A DNA stretch of 32,907 nucleotides from Treponema sp. (GTDB lineage: Bacteria > Spirochaetota > Spirochaetia > Treponematales > Breznakiellaceae): positions 1 through 32,907 of the forward strand of contig JAITFY010000005.1 in NCBI GenBank assembly GCA_031281025.1, given 5' to 3'. Shown here in pieces: positions 6,284 to 13,973 of the stretch. Position 1 is the stretch's first letter. Each line of letters begins with the position of its first letter. The notes under the pieces were generated by a model that was not told the DNA's origin, searched no databases, and worked only from the letters and a program-made list of their open reading frames with translations. The position numbers and the translations under genes were made by a program.

Positions 6284-7711
6284 ATGACATTCACTTTTTA
6301 CAACACTTTAGGCCGCGAAAAACAAATGTTTAAACCCCTGCAGGAAGGAAAAGTGGGATTTTACGGCTGCGGGCCGACAGTTTATAACTATGCCCATATC
6401 GGAAATCTGCGCGCTTATGTGCATCACGATATATTGGTTCGCTCTTTGCGCCGTTCTGGTTTTGATGTAAATCATGTGATGAATATTACCGATGTCGGAC
6501 ATCTTTCCGGCGATAATGACGACGGCGAAGATAAAATGGTAAAAAGCGCAGAAGAACGGGGCAAAAGCGTTTTGGAAATTGCGGATTTTTATACGTTGGC
6601 TTTTTTTAACGATACTGACAGAATGAATATCACACGTCCAACGGTAGTTTGCAAAGCAACAGAGCATATTAACGAAATGATAACATTGATCCAGCGGATC
6701 GAAAAAAACGGTTTTACATATTTTGCAGATGGCAACCTTTACTTCGATATCATGAAGTTTCCAACTTACGGCGAACTAGCGCTTTTGCGTTTGGATGAGC
6801 AAAAAGCCGGTACACGCACAGTTCAGGATAAAAACAAACGTAACCCCGGCGATTTTGTACTTTGGTTTACAAAAAGCAAATTCGAAAATCAGGCTCTCGT
6901 ATGGGACAGTCCCTGGGGCCGGGGTTATCCGGGCTGGCATATCGAATGTTCCGCAATGAGTATGAAATACCTGGGTACTGCCTTTGATATCCATGCCGGA
7001 GGTATCGATCATGTTCCAATTCATCACACAAATGAAATCGCGCAGAGCGAAGCGGCTACTGGGAAAAAGCCTTGTGTATATTACTGGCTGCACAATGAAT
7101 TCCTTGTAATGGATAAGGGTAAAATGTCCAAATCAACAGGCGGTTTCCTTACTTTGCAAAGCCTTATTGATGAAGGTTTTGACCCTCTGGATTACCGCTA
7201 CTTTTTGCTTGGCGGCCATTACCGCAGCCAATTACAATTTTCTTTTGAAAGCCTAAAAGGTGCGAAAAATTCCCGCAAAACATTGATGGACAAAATAAAG
7301 TCCAAGTTTTCTCTTACACCGCTGCCTCAAGGAACGCAGAGCTTACAGTACATGGAAAACTTTGATAAAGCAATTGAAGATGACCTAAATACACCGCGGG
7401 CATTGGCGGAATTATGGGGATTACTGCGCGATGGGCCTGCAACACAGGAAGCTTTTAAAGCTATTTTAGATATGGACACAATTTTGGGACTTAAACTTGA
7501 GGAAGCTGTTAAAAACAGCGAAAATGACGGGAAAAACAGCATAAACGAAGAATTTGTACAAGAAATCGAAGAACTTATCACCAGGCGCACGGAAGCAAAA
7601 AAGACAAAAGATTTTGCAACAGCAGATAATATAAGACAAAGCCTAAAAGATCGTGGTATAGTATTGGAAGACAGTTCTAATGGAACTGTCTGGAAACTAT
7701 GTAACAATTGA
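6284..7711 (+). CDS. cysS: Cysteinyl-tRNA synthetase
   Basis: Charges tRNA-Cys with cysteine in the cytoplasm. A 475-residue class I synthetase of normal length. The N-terminus MTFTFYNTLGREKQMF and the zinc-ligand region YGCGPTVYNYAHIGNLRAY, which includes the HIGH-type motif, are diagnostic. Further family signatures are MNITDVGHLSGDNDDGEDKM, the zinc/cysteine site WHIECSAMSMKYLG, IHAGGIDHVPIHHTNEIAQS, and the KMSKS loop KGKMSKSTGG (about residue 275). The C-terminal DALR-type helical region contains RRTEAKKTKDFATADNIRQS. No ribosome-binding site precedes the ATG. The stop codon overlaps the ribosome-binding site of the downstream sigma factor gene, so cysS and the sigma/anti-sigma module may be co-transcribed. 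Confidence 0.98.
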   Translation: MTFTFYNTLGREKQMFKPLQEGKVGFYGCGPTVYNYAHIGNLRAYVHHDILVRSLRRSGFDVNHVMNITDVGHLSGDNDDGEDKMVKSAEERGKSVLEIADFYTLAFFNDTDRMNITRPTVVCKATEHINEMITLIQRIEKNGFTYFADGNLYFDIMKFPTYGELALLRLDEQKAGTRTVQDKNKRNPGDFVLWFTKSKFENQALVWDSPWGRGYPGWHIECSAMSMKYLGTAFDIHAGGIDHVPIHHTNEIAQSEAATGKKPCVYYWLHNEFLVMDKGKMSKSTGGFLTLQSLIDEGFDPLDYRYFLLGGHYRSQLQFSFESLKGAKNSRKTLMDKIKSKFSLTPLPQGTQSLQYMENFDKAIEDDLNTPRALAELWGLLRDGPATQEAFKAILDMDTILGLKLEEAVKNSENDGKNSINEEFVQEIEELITRRTEAKKTKDFATADNIRQSLKDRGIVLEDSSNGTVWKLCNN

Positions 7712-7720
7712 GGAAAAAGC

Positions 7721-8344
7721 TTGTTTAAAAACATAGAGGGTAAATTGGAAGATGACGCGAACATTGTACAAGCAGGCAATGATGAAACTACAAATGAATC
7801 TGCAGCAGAGTTCGATCGGAATTTCCAGCGGAATTTCCGGCAGCTCTATGATTCAACCTTTCAGCTCCTATTCAGGGTAGCTTTCAGAATTACCAATAAC
7901 TCAGAGGCAGCGGAGGATCTTTGCCAAGAAAGTTTCTTTAGCTTGTACGATAAAAAAATGCTTTTTCCAAATCCAGAGGAGGCAAAATACTGGTTAATTC
8001 GAGTTGTAAAAAACGCTGCCTTGAATTATGCAAAACGAAAAGAGAGGGAACGCAAGGCATATCAACGCGCATTTAAAGAAGATTACAGGCAGGTAGAAAC
8101 CGGAGAAGTATTGCTTGTAAAAAAAGAGACAACCGAAGAAGTACAAAATGCCCTTGAAGAATTACCGGAAAACTTGCGAATGGTGCTGGTATTTAAAGAG
8201 TATGCTGATATGAACTATAAGGAAATTGGCAGAGTACTTGGCATTAGCGAAGGAAATGTAAAGGTGCGGGTATTCAGAGCCCGCGAGCGGCTGGAAAGTT
8301 TGCTTGTAAAAAAACAATATAGGGGTGAAACAAATGTGTCCTGA
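7721..8344 (+). CDS. ECF-type RNA polymerase sigma factor
   Basis: A 207-residue group 4 (extracytoplasmic function) sigma factor that directs RNA polymerase to envelope- or stress-related promoters. Region 2 lies at about residues 43-110 (LYDSTFQLLFRVAFRITN, AAEDLCQESFFSLYD, YWLIRVVKNAALNYAKR). Region 4 lies at about 140-200 (ALEELPENLRMVLVFKEY, MNYKEIGRVLGISEGNVK, VRVFRARERLESLL). The TTG at 7721 is the start, with GAGG at 7710-7713 overlapping the cysS stop. A roughly 35-residue polar N-terminal extension precedes region 2. The 3' end overlaps the zinc-finger anti-sigma gene by 11 bases, implying translational coupling and a sigma/anti-sigma pair. The regulon is unknown, but the envelope proteins encoded next are obvious candidates. 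Confidence 0.94.
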   Translation: MFKNIEGKLEDDANIVQAGNDETTNESAAEFDRNFQRNFRQLYDSTFQLLFRVAFRITNNSEAAEDLCQESFFSLYDKKMLFPNPEEAKYWLIRVVKNAALNYAKRKERERKAYQRAFKEDYRQVETGEVLLVKKETTEEVQNALEELPENLRMVLVFKEYADMNYKEIGRVLGISEGNVKVRVFRARERLESLLVKKQYRGETNVS

Positions 8345-8954
8345 TCCACAACTTCTTTCAATTTATTTGGATGGCGAATTGCCCTCTCCATGGAAAGAAA
8401 AAATGCAAGAGCATTTTGCACAATGTCCAAAGTGCAAAGAAAAACTTGAAAATTTCAAGAGGCTTCAGTATTTATTCAAAAAAGAGACTTCGGCAGACCT
8501 GACATTCGTAGAGCACACAAAAGAGAGAGTATGGGAAAAAATCGAAAATAAAATCGATGCCAAGCGGCATTTTGCACCTCGTAGTACAATGTGGAGGCGC
8601 AGGCTTTCCATACCGCTGCCCGTAGCAGCGGCGGCAGCAATTGTTATAATGTTACTGACAACAATATCCTTACGCGAACCTATTAATAACAGAGTTGCCA
8701 TGCAGCAAGCACAACTAGGCGTTGGCTTAATGCCCATAGAAAGTACAAGTTTCACCATTGCAACAGAAATGGAAAAATTCGAAGAAATTCCCGGTATTTT
8801 ACCTACTGCAGACATAAGCGGAATTCTGCAATTTTTAACTCCCAATACCGGAACCAATATAATTATTCTGCAATTACCAGAAAGCAAAAACTTTTTTAGA
8901 GCAGGCGATCCAACGATTGTCAGAGCCGCCGATTTTTCACGGAGAATGCCATAA
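8334..8954 (+). CDS. Membrane-anchored zinc-finger anti-sigma factor
   Basis: A 206-residue predicted single-pass anti-sigma factor. The N-terminal zinc-binding anti-sigma domain shows CPDPQLLSIYLDGELP and the H-x3-C-x2-C motif HFAQCPKC (His27, Cys31, Cys34), with Cys2 as a possible fourth ligand. A membrane segment follows at about residues 86-108 (PVAAAAAIVIMLLTTISL), then about 95 residues that would face the periplasm. It is expected to hold the upstream ECF sigma factor inactive. The ATG at 8334 is preferred because AGGGG (8321-8325) sits 8 bases upstream; an alternative GTG at 8325 overlaps that site. The gene overlaps the sigma gene by 11 bases and is followed after one base by the next gene. 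Confidence 0.9.
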   Translation: MCPDPQLLSIYLDGELPSPWKEKMQEHFAQCPKCKEKLENFKRLQYLFKKETSADLTFVEHTKERVWEKIENKIDAKRHFAPRSTMWRRRLSIPLPVAAAAAIVIMLLTTISLREPINNRVAMQQAQLGVGLMPIESTSFTIATEMEKFEEIPGILPTADISGILQFLTPNTGTNIIILQLPESKNFFRAGDPTIVRAADFSRRMP

Positions 8955-8955
8955 T

Positions 8956-9471
8956 ATGAACCAGCGCTTATTTCTTGTCAGTATTATTTGTTTATTAACA
9001 AACATTCTTGCCGCCCAAGAGTATTCGGAAGTAATCGAAGAAATGAGTGAAACAAACCCAGGCAGAAGACGGGCGGTAGTTCTGGACATTAATGCCAGAG
9101 TACTGGATGGAGAAGATATTGTAAGCTGGAGCGAATCCGATCAAAAAACTACAATCCCCGGCACTCCTGTAAGCATTCAGCTTGTTGGAGCAAACGTAGT
9201 TGTTGTAGTACAATTTACTCCGTTTATACGCCGTGATGGCAATGTGCTTGTCGCTCAAGGACAAGTCTGGATAAACGATCCTGATAATGGAGTTGGTTAT
9301 TTTACATCAATTCAAACCATTCCAATGGAATTTGACGAACCCATTCACTTCTTTCCGCTTGGTCAATCAAGTGAATTAGACGCATTATCATCAATCGAAA
9401 TTATATTAACAGTAAATCCATACAGAGATGCCGAAAATCCACGCGGTCATCATCATCAACGCAGACAATGA
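8956..9471 (+). CDS. Secreted protein of unknown function in the sigma/anti-sigma unit
   Basis: I do not recognise this 171-residue protein. It begins with a clear signal peptide, MNQRLFLVSIICLLTNILAA, with likely cleavage before QEYSE. The mature part is beta-rich (VSIQLVGANVVVVVQF, VLVAQGQVWIND, SIEIILTVNPY) with no cysteine and a His/Arg-rich tail (GHHHQRRQ), suggesting a small periplasmic beta-sandwich. The start is the ATG at 8956, two bases after the anti-sigma stop, with GGAG at 8941-8944; a longer frame upstream would bury the signal peptide. Its stop overlaps the next start as ATGA. Its position suggests a role in the sensing arm or output of the sigma system. Confidence 0.8.
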   Translation: MNQRLFLVSIICLLTNILAAQEYSEVIEEMSETNPGRRRAVVLDINARVLDGEDIVSWSESDQKTTIPGTPVSIQLVGANVVVVVQFTPFIRRDGNVLVAQGQVWINDPDNGVGYFTSIQTIPMEFDEPIHFFPLGQSSELDALSSIEIILTVNPYRDAENPRGHHHQRRQ

Positions 9472-11147
9472 AAACTAAAACTTTTAATCCGCTAATCTAC
9501 TCCTTATTAGTTATTTTTATTCTGCTGTCCTGTAAGGTAAATGTGCCTGTTATTTCATCAATAGATCCCAGTATTGGCAGAATAGGAGAATTCATTACCA
9601 TTACGGGATCTAATTTTGGAGATTCCCGTGATGAATCTTATGTAACTATTGCAGGTATTGCGCCAACCAGTTCATCTTATGATTTATGGCAAGATGATAA
9701 AATAATTGTAAGAGTTCCCGAATTGGGAGAAGCAGGGCTGGTTTATGTGCACTCAAAAGGAAGAAGAAGCAATGGTATGCTTTTTTCAAATACAGCAAAT
9801 GTACCACGGCCTGTCGATGGCGAAGAGCTCGGTCTTCAGCCCAGAATTACTTCTGTAAATCCGCAGGCAGCAGCTATAGGAACATTAATAATTATAAACG
9901 GCAGCAATTTTGGCGTAACACGGGAAAACTCGATGCGCGCATCGTCAATGTCCGGCGTTTTCTTTTCCTGGGATTTTAGCACAGGTTCATTTAATCCGCA
10001 TATTATTAGAGAGCCGGAGTTTATCGAAGCAGCGGAAATTGAAGCTGGATACGAATTCTGGAGTGCACGTGAAATACATGTCCGTTTGCCGGATGGTGCA
10101 GTAAGCGGCAATCTTGAAGTCAGGACTCAGCATGGAAGATCCAGACCGGTTTTCTTTGATGTCAGCAGCAGACCAGGTTATAAAAACTTTAAAGACAAGC
10201 GCAGTTATTCTATAAGTTACTCCGTTGATATCAGGGTTAATAATGCGACAAGACCAAATTCCCTATATCTATGGATACCAATGCCTGTCACTTCTCCTTC
10301 GCAAAGAAATGTCACTCTTATTTCGCATAATACTGAACCCTTTATAGAAAATCACCGCGGAGTAAGGCTGTATAAACTTGATAACCTTGGCCCAGGTGTT
10401 AACCATTCTATCTATCTCTCTTTTTTGGTAGAAGTATATGCTGTAGAAACAGAAATAAGACATCAGTCCATCAGACAGGAATTGTCGTCTGCGTTATCTG
10501 CAATGCATACTCAAAGTACAGAACTTGTGCCCAGCGATAATCCGGCAATAATAACACAGGTTAATTCGATCATCGGCAGAGAGCCAAACCCATACTTAAA
10601 AGCAAGAGCTATTTATGATTGGATATTAAAAAACATAGAGTTTGTAGAAACATCCTCTGATGTAGTAAATGCACTTGAAAACAGACAGGCCGACATTTAT
10701 ACCTCTATTTTGTTGTTTACCGCAATGGCTCGAGCGGCAAGAGTGCCATGCATACCGCTTGCAGGTGTATTGATAGACCGAAACGGACAAACATTGCGCC
10801 ATTATTGGGCGGAGTTTTGGATCGATGGTTTTGGCTGGCTCCCTGTTGATCCTGCAATGGGAGCGGGAGCTGTAACAATAGAAGAACCTTATAACCCGCT
10901 TTCTCCCTTACAGGAAAACAGTGCAAGCGAAAGAGACTTGGCTGCTTTCTACTTTGGAAATTCTGACAACAGGCGTATTGCTTTTTCAAGGGGAGAGGTT
11001 ATCCTTTCGCAAATGGAAAATCGCGGCAGGCTTGTATCCCATACACCATCCTACTCCATGCAAAATATTTGGGAAGAAGCAATAGGCGGGCTTGAATCGT
11101 ATTCCAGCCTTTGGAGAGATATCACAATTACCGGTATATACCAGTAA
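9468..11147 (+). CDS. IPT/TIG and transglutaminase-fold lipoprotein lacking the catalytic Cys
   Basis: A 559-residue predicted lipoprotein with signal YSLLVIFILLSC (lipobox Cys about 22). Two IPT/TIG-like beta domains follow: one around residues 28-110 (ISSIDPSIGRIGEFITITGS, NFGDSRDESYVTI), the second around 125-230 (ITSVNPQAAAIGTLIIINGS). A transglutaminase-like domain lies at about 370-465 (RAIYDWILKNIEFV, LLFTAMARAARVPC, LRHYWAEFWIDGFGWLPVDP). The His (445) and Asp (461) of the papain-type triad are present. At the position where active members carry Cys after Gly/Ala-Asp, this protein reads ADIY, with Ile410. It is therefore probably a non-catalytic binding or scaffold version. It overlaps the preceding secreted-protein gene by four bases and is the last clear member of the sigma/anti-sigma unit. 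Confidence 0.86.
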   Translation: MKTKTFNPLIYSLLVIFILLSCKVNVPVISSIDPSIGRIGEFITITGSNFGDSRDESYVTIAGIAPTSSSYDLWQDDKIIVRVPELGEAGLVYVHSKGRRSNGMLFSNTANVPRPVDGEELGLQPRITSVNPQAAAIGTLIIINGSNFGVTRENSMRASSMSGVFFSWDFSTGSFNPHIIREPEFIEAAEIEAGYEFWSAREIHVRLPDGAVSGNLEVRTQHGRSRPVFFDVSSRPGYKNFKDKRSYSISYSVDIRVNNATRPNSLYLWIPMPVTSPSQRNVTLISHNTEPFIENHRGVRLYKLDNLGPGVNHSIYLSFLVEVYAVETEIRHQSIRQELSSALSAMHTQSTELVPSDNPAIITQVNSIIGREPNPYLKARAIYDWILKNIEFVETSSDVVNALENRQADIYTSILLFTAMARAARVPCIPLAGVLIDRNGQTLRHYWAEFWIDGFGWLPVDPAMGAGAVTIEEPYNPLSPLQENSASERDLAAFYFGNSDNRRIAFSRGEVILSQMENRGRLVSHTPSYSMQNIWEEAIGGLESYSSLWRDITITGIYQ

Positions 11148-11172
11148 AACATTTTTATATAAGAGGAAAAGT

Positions 11173-11874
11173 ATGGTAACAGTAATATCATTGGGCGGCT
11201 CGATTGTGGCGCCGGATAATATTGATGTAGAATTCCTTAAAAGTTTTGTGAATCTTATTCGATCATTTATCAAAGAGGACTCCAACAGGAATTTTATTTT
11301 TGTAGTCGGCGGCGGCGCTCCTGCACGCCTCTACCAAAAAGCATACAGGGAAATTACAGCCGGTTGTATCCACAATAAATGTAATGCAGACAATGAGGCA
11401 GACTGGATCGGGATTATGGCAACACGGCTGAACGCTCAGCTCGTCAGAGCTCTAATGAGCGAATGGTGCAGCCAGGAAGTTGTAACAAACCCAATGGAGG
11501 CGGAACCTCTGTGCGGCAATGTCCTTGTGGCCGCCGGCTGGAAGCCTGGTTTTTCTACAGATTACGATGCAGTTCTTTTGGCAGAACGTTTTGGAGCAGA
11601 TATGGTAATAAACCTATCCAATATCGAAAAAGTATTCACTGCCGATCCCAAAATTGATCCCAATGCAAAACCTATTGATAAAATCACATGGGCAGATTTT
11701 CGTATCATGGTTGGCGACGAATGGGTTCCGGGGAAAAACGTTCCGTTCGATCCTGTGGCAAGCCGCCATGCCCAAAAAATAGGATTAAAAGTAATTTGCG
11801 CCGGCGGCAGAGACCTTGATAATTTGGAAAAAATTCTTCGTGGAGAAGAATTTATTGGGACAGAAATACATTAA
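11173..11874 (+). CDS. pyrH: UMP kinase, archaeal-type amino-acid-kinase fold
   Basis: Phosphorylates UMP to UDP in pyrimidine nucleotide synthesis. A 233-residue amino-acid-kinase-fold protein with the N-terminal loop ISLGGSIVAPDNID, the glycine loop VVGGGAPARLYQKA, and the UMP/ATP segments NEADWIGIMATRLNAQLV and GFSTDYDAVLLAERFGAD. NLSNIEKVFTADPKIDPNAK is also typical. The short form and the GGSIVAP and DWIGI.ATRLNA signatures match the archaeal-type UMP kinase family better than the usual bacterial PyrH, which begins with a KLSGE motif. The ATG at 11173 has GAGG 6 bases upstream; longer starts would overlap the preceding lipoprotein gene, which ends 25 bases earlier. Its stop codon directly abuts the stop codon of the convergent downstream gene. 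Confidence 0.88.
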   Translation: MVTVISLGGSIVAPDNIDVEFLKSFVNLIRSFIKEDSNRNFIFVVGGGAPARLYQKAYREITAGCIHNKCNADNEADWIGIMATRLNAQLVRALMSEWCSQEVVTNPMEAEPLCGNVLVAAGWKPGFSTDYDAVLLAERFGADMVINLSNIEKVFTADPKIDPNAKPIDKITWADFRIMVGDEWVPGKNVPFDPVASRHAQKIGLKVICAGGRDLDNLEKILRGEEFIGTEIH

Positions 11875-12744
11875 TCAGCTAAAAAGCCAAACTCCGGCAT
11901 CGTCAATGTACTTTTTAATTACAGCAATATGTATTTCTCCGCCTAATTTTGCAACTTCTTTGTTCCATTTCTGAGCATTTTTTAATGTATTTACAACACG
12001 CAGACGCCCCCTTTCTGCATCGGCACGGCATTCATCGGGACTATCACATTTTTTTGCAATCGAATTGTGCAGAAAAAATGCAGATAATCCAACTGCAACA
12101 GCGTCACGGGAGGTATTAATTGTCGATATAAATTCAAGCCGGGCATTGTCAAAATTACCTGCCAACAATAAAGAAAAGCCGTAATACCAATGTACCCACA
12201 CATCTTTTTCGCTAGTTTTACCGTTGCGTTTTTCCAGGTATGTTTTAAAAAAGACTATTGCTTCTGCATGATTGCCGCTTAAAACTCTGGCAGCGCCAAA
12301 AACAAGTATATTTTTATCAATTACGGAAGATTTTGCCAGCATTGCTTTGTTTTCCAGTTTTAAAACTGAAGCAAAATCCGACACAACCAGATAGGAACTG
12401 GCCAATAACCGTACAAAACGATTTTTATACTTGCCTTTTACATAGATCTTTTGCTCTAAATAATATGCCAAAGCCGGCCAATCTTCTCTTTCAAGGAGTA
12501 AAAGAAGCCGATAATTAAAAAAGAAAAATATTCCCATGCACCCCAGGAGTAAAACCATGACCAAAAGCAGCGGCATGATTATCAGGCGGAAATTAGCCGC
12601 AAAAAAAGAGGAAGTACCAAGGGAGTCATTTCCTTGCAGAATATTGGCCGCTGGCCTGGCAATAAATAATGGCACAAGAATAGTAACTAAAACAATAAAA
12701 ACTGTTATAATGCTAAATACAATGATTAAATATTTAAATTTCAA
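11875..12744 (-). CDS. Membrane protein with TPR-like helical repeats, unknown function
   Basis: A 289-residue protein I cannot assign to a named family. Two hydrophobic segments near the N-terminus (about residues 5-28, LIIVFSIITVFIVLVTILVP, and about 53-75, RLIIMPLLLVMVLLLGCMG) suggest anchoring in the inner membrane. The remaining 210 residues look like paired helices of TPR type (AIVFFKTYLEKRNG, WVHWYYGFSLLLAGNFDNA, RLEFISTI), so it may be a protein-protein interaction platform. The start is a TTG with GGGG about 8 bases upstream. It is divergent from the HD-GYP-like gene, and its stop codon touches the UMP kinase stop with no bases between. Confidence 0.75.
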   Translation of the reverse strand: MKFKYLIIVFSIITVFIVLVTILVPLFIARPAANILQGNDSLGTSSFFAANFRLIIMPLLLVMVLLLGCMGIFFFFNYRLLLLLEREDWPALAYYLEQKIYVKGKYKNRFVRLLASSYLVVSDFASVLKLENKAMLAKSSVIDKNILVFGAARVLSGNHAEAIVFFKTYLEKRNGKTSEKDVWVHWYYGFSLLLAGNFDNARLEFISTINTSRDAVAVGLSAFFLHNSIAKKCDSPDECRADAERGRLRVVNTLKNAQKWNKEVAKLGGEIHIAVIKKYIDDAGVWLFS

Positions 12745-12817
12745 TATAGATACCCCTATAATTACCTATTGTAGGAATCATAAAAGAAAGGAACTATTAC
12801 GTCAATGGAGATAAAGC

Positions 12818-13972
12818 ATGAATAGTTATAATATAAAGGACATTCCATCAAACGGATATTTTTCAAAAGCAGTCTATCTTGATGAAGCTTTTATTATTAC
12901 CGCTCCTGAAATGCCGTTTTCCAGTGAAATAGCTTTACTTCTTGATAAATGGAAATATCATGAAGTAATAAGCGAAGGTGAACCTACCAAAGAATATACC
13001 GGCTCAAATGAGGTTGATTCTACTGCTATTACTGCTAGTGAAGATACATATGTGATATCTTCACAGAATTCAGATTTGGACAAACTGGAAAAAGCAAGAA
13101 AGTTTTATACAGGCTTAATTATTTATTTAGAAAGAATGTTTGATAGAATAACAAGGGCTGACGAATTTGACTACAAAGAAGTAATAGATAAAATTAAAGA
13201 TATGGTTGATTATATCAAAGAAGACCGTCGTTTTTTAATGAGAATAATAAAGAGCATTGAACCAGGGATTGATAAAAATTATCTTGCAATTCATTCTGTA
13301 CGCTCGACTATTTTATCAATTATAATTGGAACTTATCTAAAGCTTCCAAATCATAGATTGATTGAACTTGGAGCTGCTGCACTATTGCATGAAGTAGGTA
13401 TGTTAAAGCTGCCTGCTACTGTATATCTAAGCAATAGAGCATTAACACCTACAGAGCAAAAAGCAATACTTACTCACCCAATACTTGGATACAATATACT
13501 TAAATCCTTTAATTTTCCTCTTACTGTTTGTCTTGCTGCTCTTGAACACCATGAACGGGAAAATGGGTCTGGTTATCCACAGCGTTTATCAAGCGAAAAA
13601 ATAAGCCTTAATTCCAAAATTATTGCAGTAGCCTGTTCTTATGAAGCGCTCAGTACAAAAAGACCGTTTAAAGATGCCAAGGATGGTTATACAGGGATGC
13701 TTGAACTGTTAAAGAATGAGGGAAAACAATATGATGATACTATAGTAAAAGCGCTTGTTTATTCCCTTTCGATTTACCCAATAGGTCTTTATGTTTTATT
13801 ATCAAATAACAAAAAAGGCCAGGTTGTTGATATTAATCCCGAAACTCCGCGTTTTCCTATTGTACAGATATTTGGCGAAGTAACACCAGACGGAAAAATC
13901 AAAACAATGCAAACATCAGCAAATGGGCTTTCGATTGTACGGCCGCTTCAGCGCTCCGAGATAGAAAATTAA
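12818..13972 (+). CDS. HD-GYP-like phosphohydrolase domain protein with altered motifs
   Basis: A 384-residue protein. The N-terminal ~150 residues are not recognised. An HD-GYP-like domain, the fold of cyclic-di-GMP phosphodiesterases, spans about 150-310. It keeps His159 (AIHSVRST), THPILGYNIL (His220) and HHERENGSGYPQRL (His244, His245, GYP 252-254). The signature HD is His191-Glu192 (LLHEVGML), the following Lys is Met195, and the Asp of HHExxDGxGYP is Asn249. It could be a catalytically weakened c-di-GMP binder or an enzyme with different metal preference. The C-terminal ~80 residues include a small beta-type segment. The ATG has GGAG 7 bases upstream. The CorC-like gene starts one base after the stop, so the two are probably one operon. 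Confidence 0.86.
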   Translation: MNSYNIKDIPSNGYFSKAVYLDEAFIITAPEMPFSSEIALLLDKWKYHEVISEGEPTKEYTGSNEVDSTAITASEDTYVISSQNSDLDKLEKARKFYTGLIIYLERMFDRITRADEFDYKEVIDKIKDMVDYIKEDRRFLMRIIKSIEPGIDKNYLAIHSVRSTILSIIIGTYLKLPNHRLIELGAAALLHEVGMLKLPATVYLSNRALTPTEQKAILTHPILGYNILKSFNFPLTVCLAALEHHERENGSGYPQRLSSEKISLNSKIIAVACSYEALSTKRPFKDAKDGYTGMLELLKNEGKQYDDTIVKALVYSLSIYPIGLYVLLSNNKKGQVVDINPETPRFPIVQIFGEVTPDGKIKTMQTSANGLSIVRPLQRSEIEN

Positions 13973-13973
13973 C

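Noticed and set aside
7327-7779. 150-codon antisense frame over the end of cysS
   Set aside because: Low-complexity Ser/Phe/Leu translation opposite a conserved gene; no supporting start.
12765-12775. CCTA-TTG-TAGG palindrome between the divergent genes at 12744 and 12818, containing a minus-strand TACAAT
   Set aside because: Too short and without a clear -35 on either strand to call an operator or promoter.
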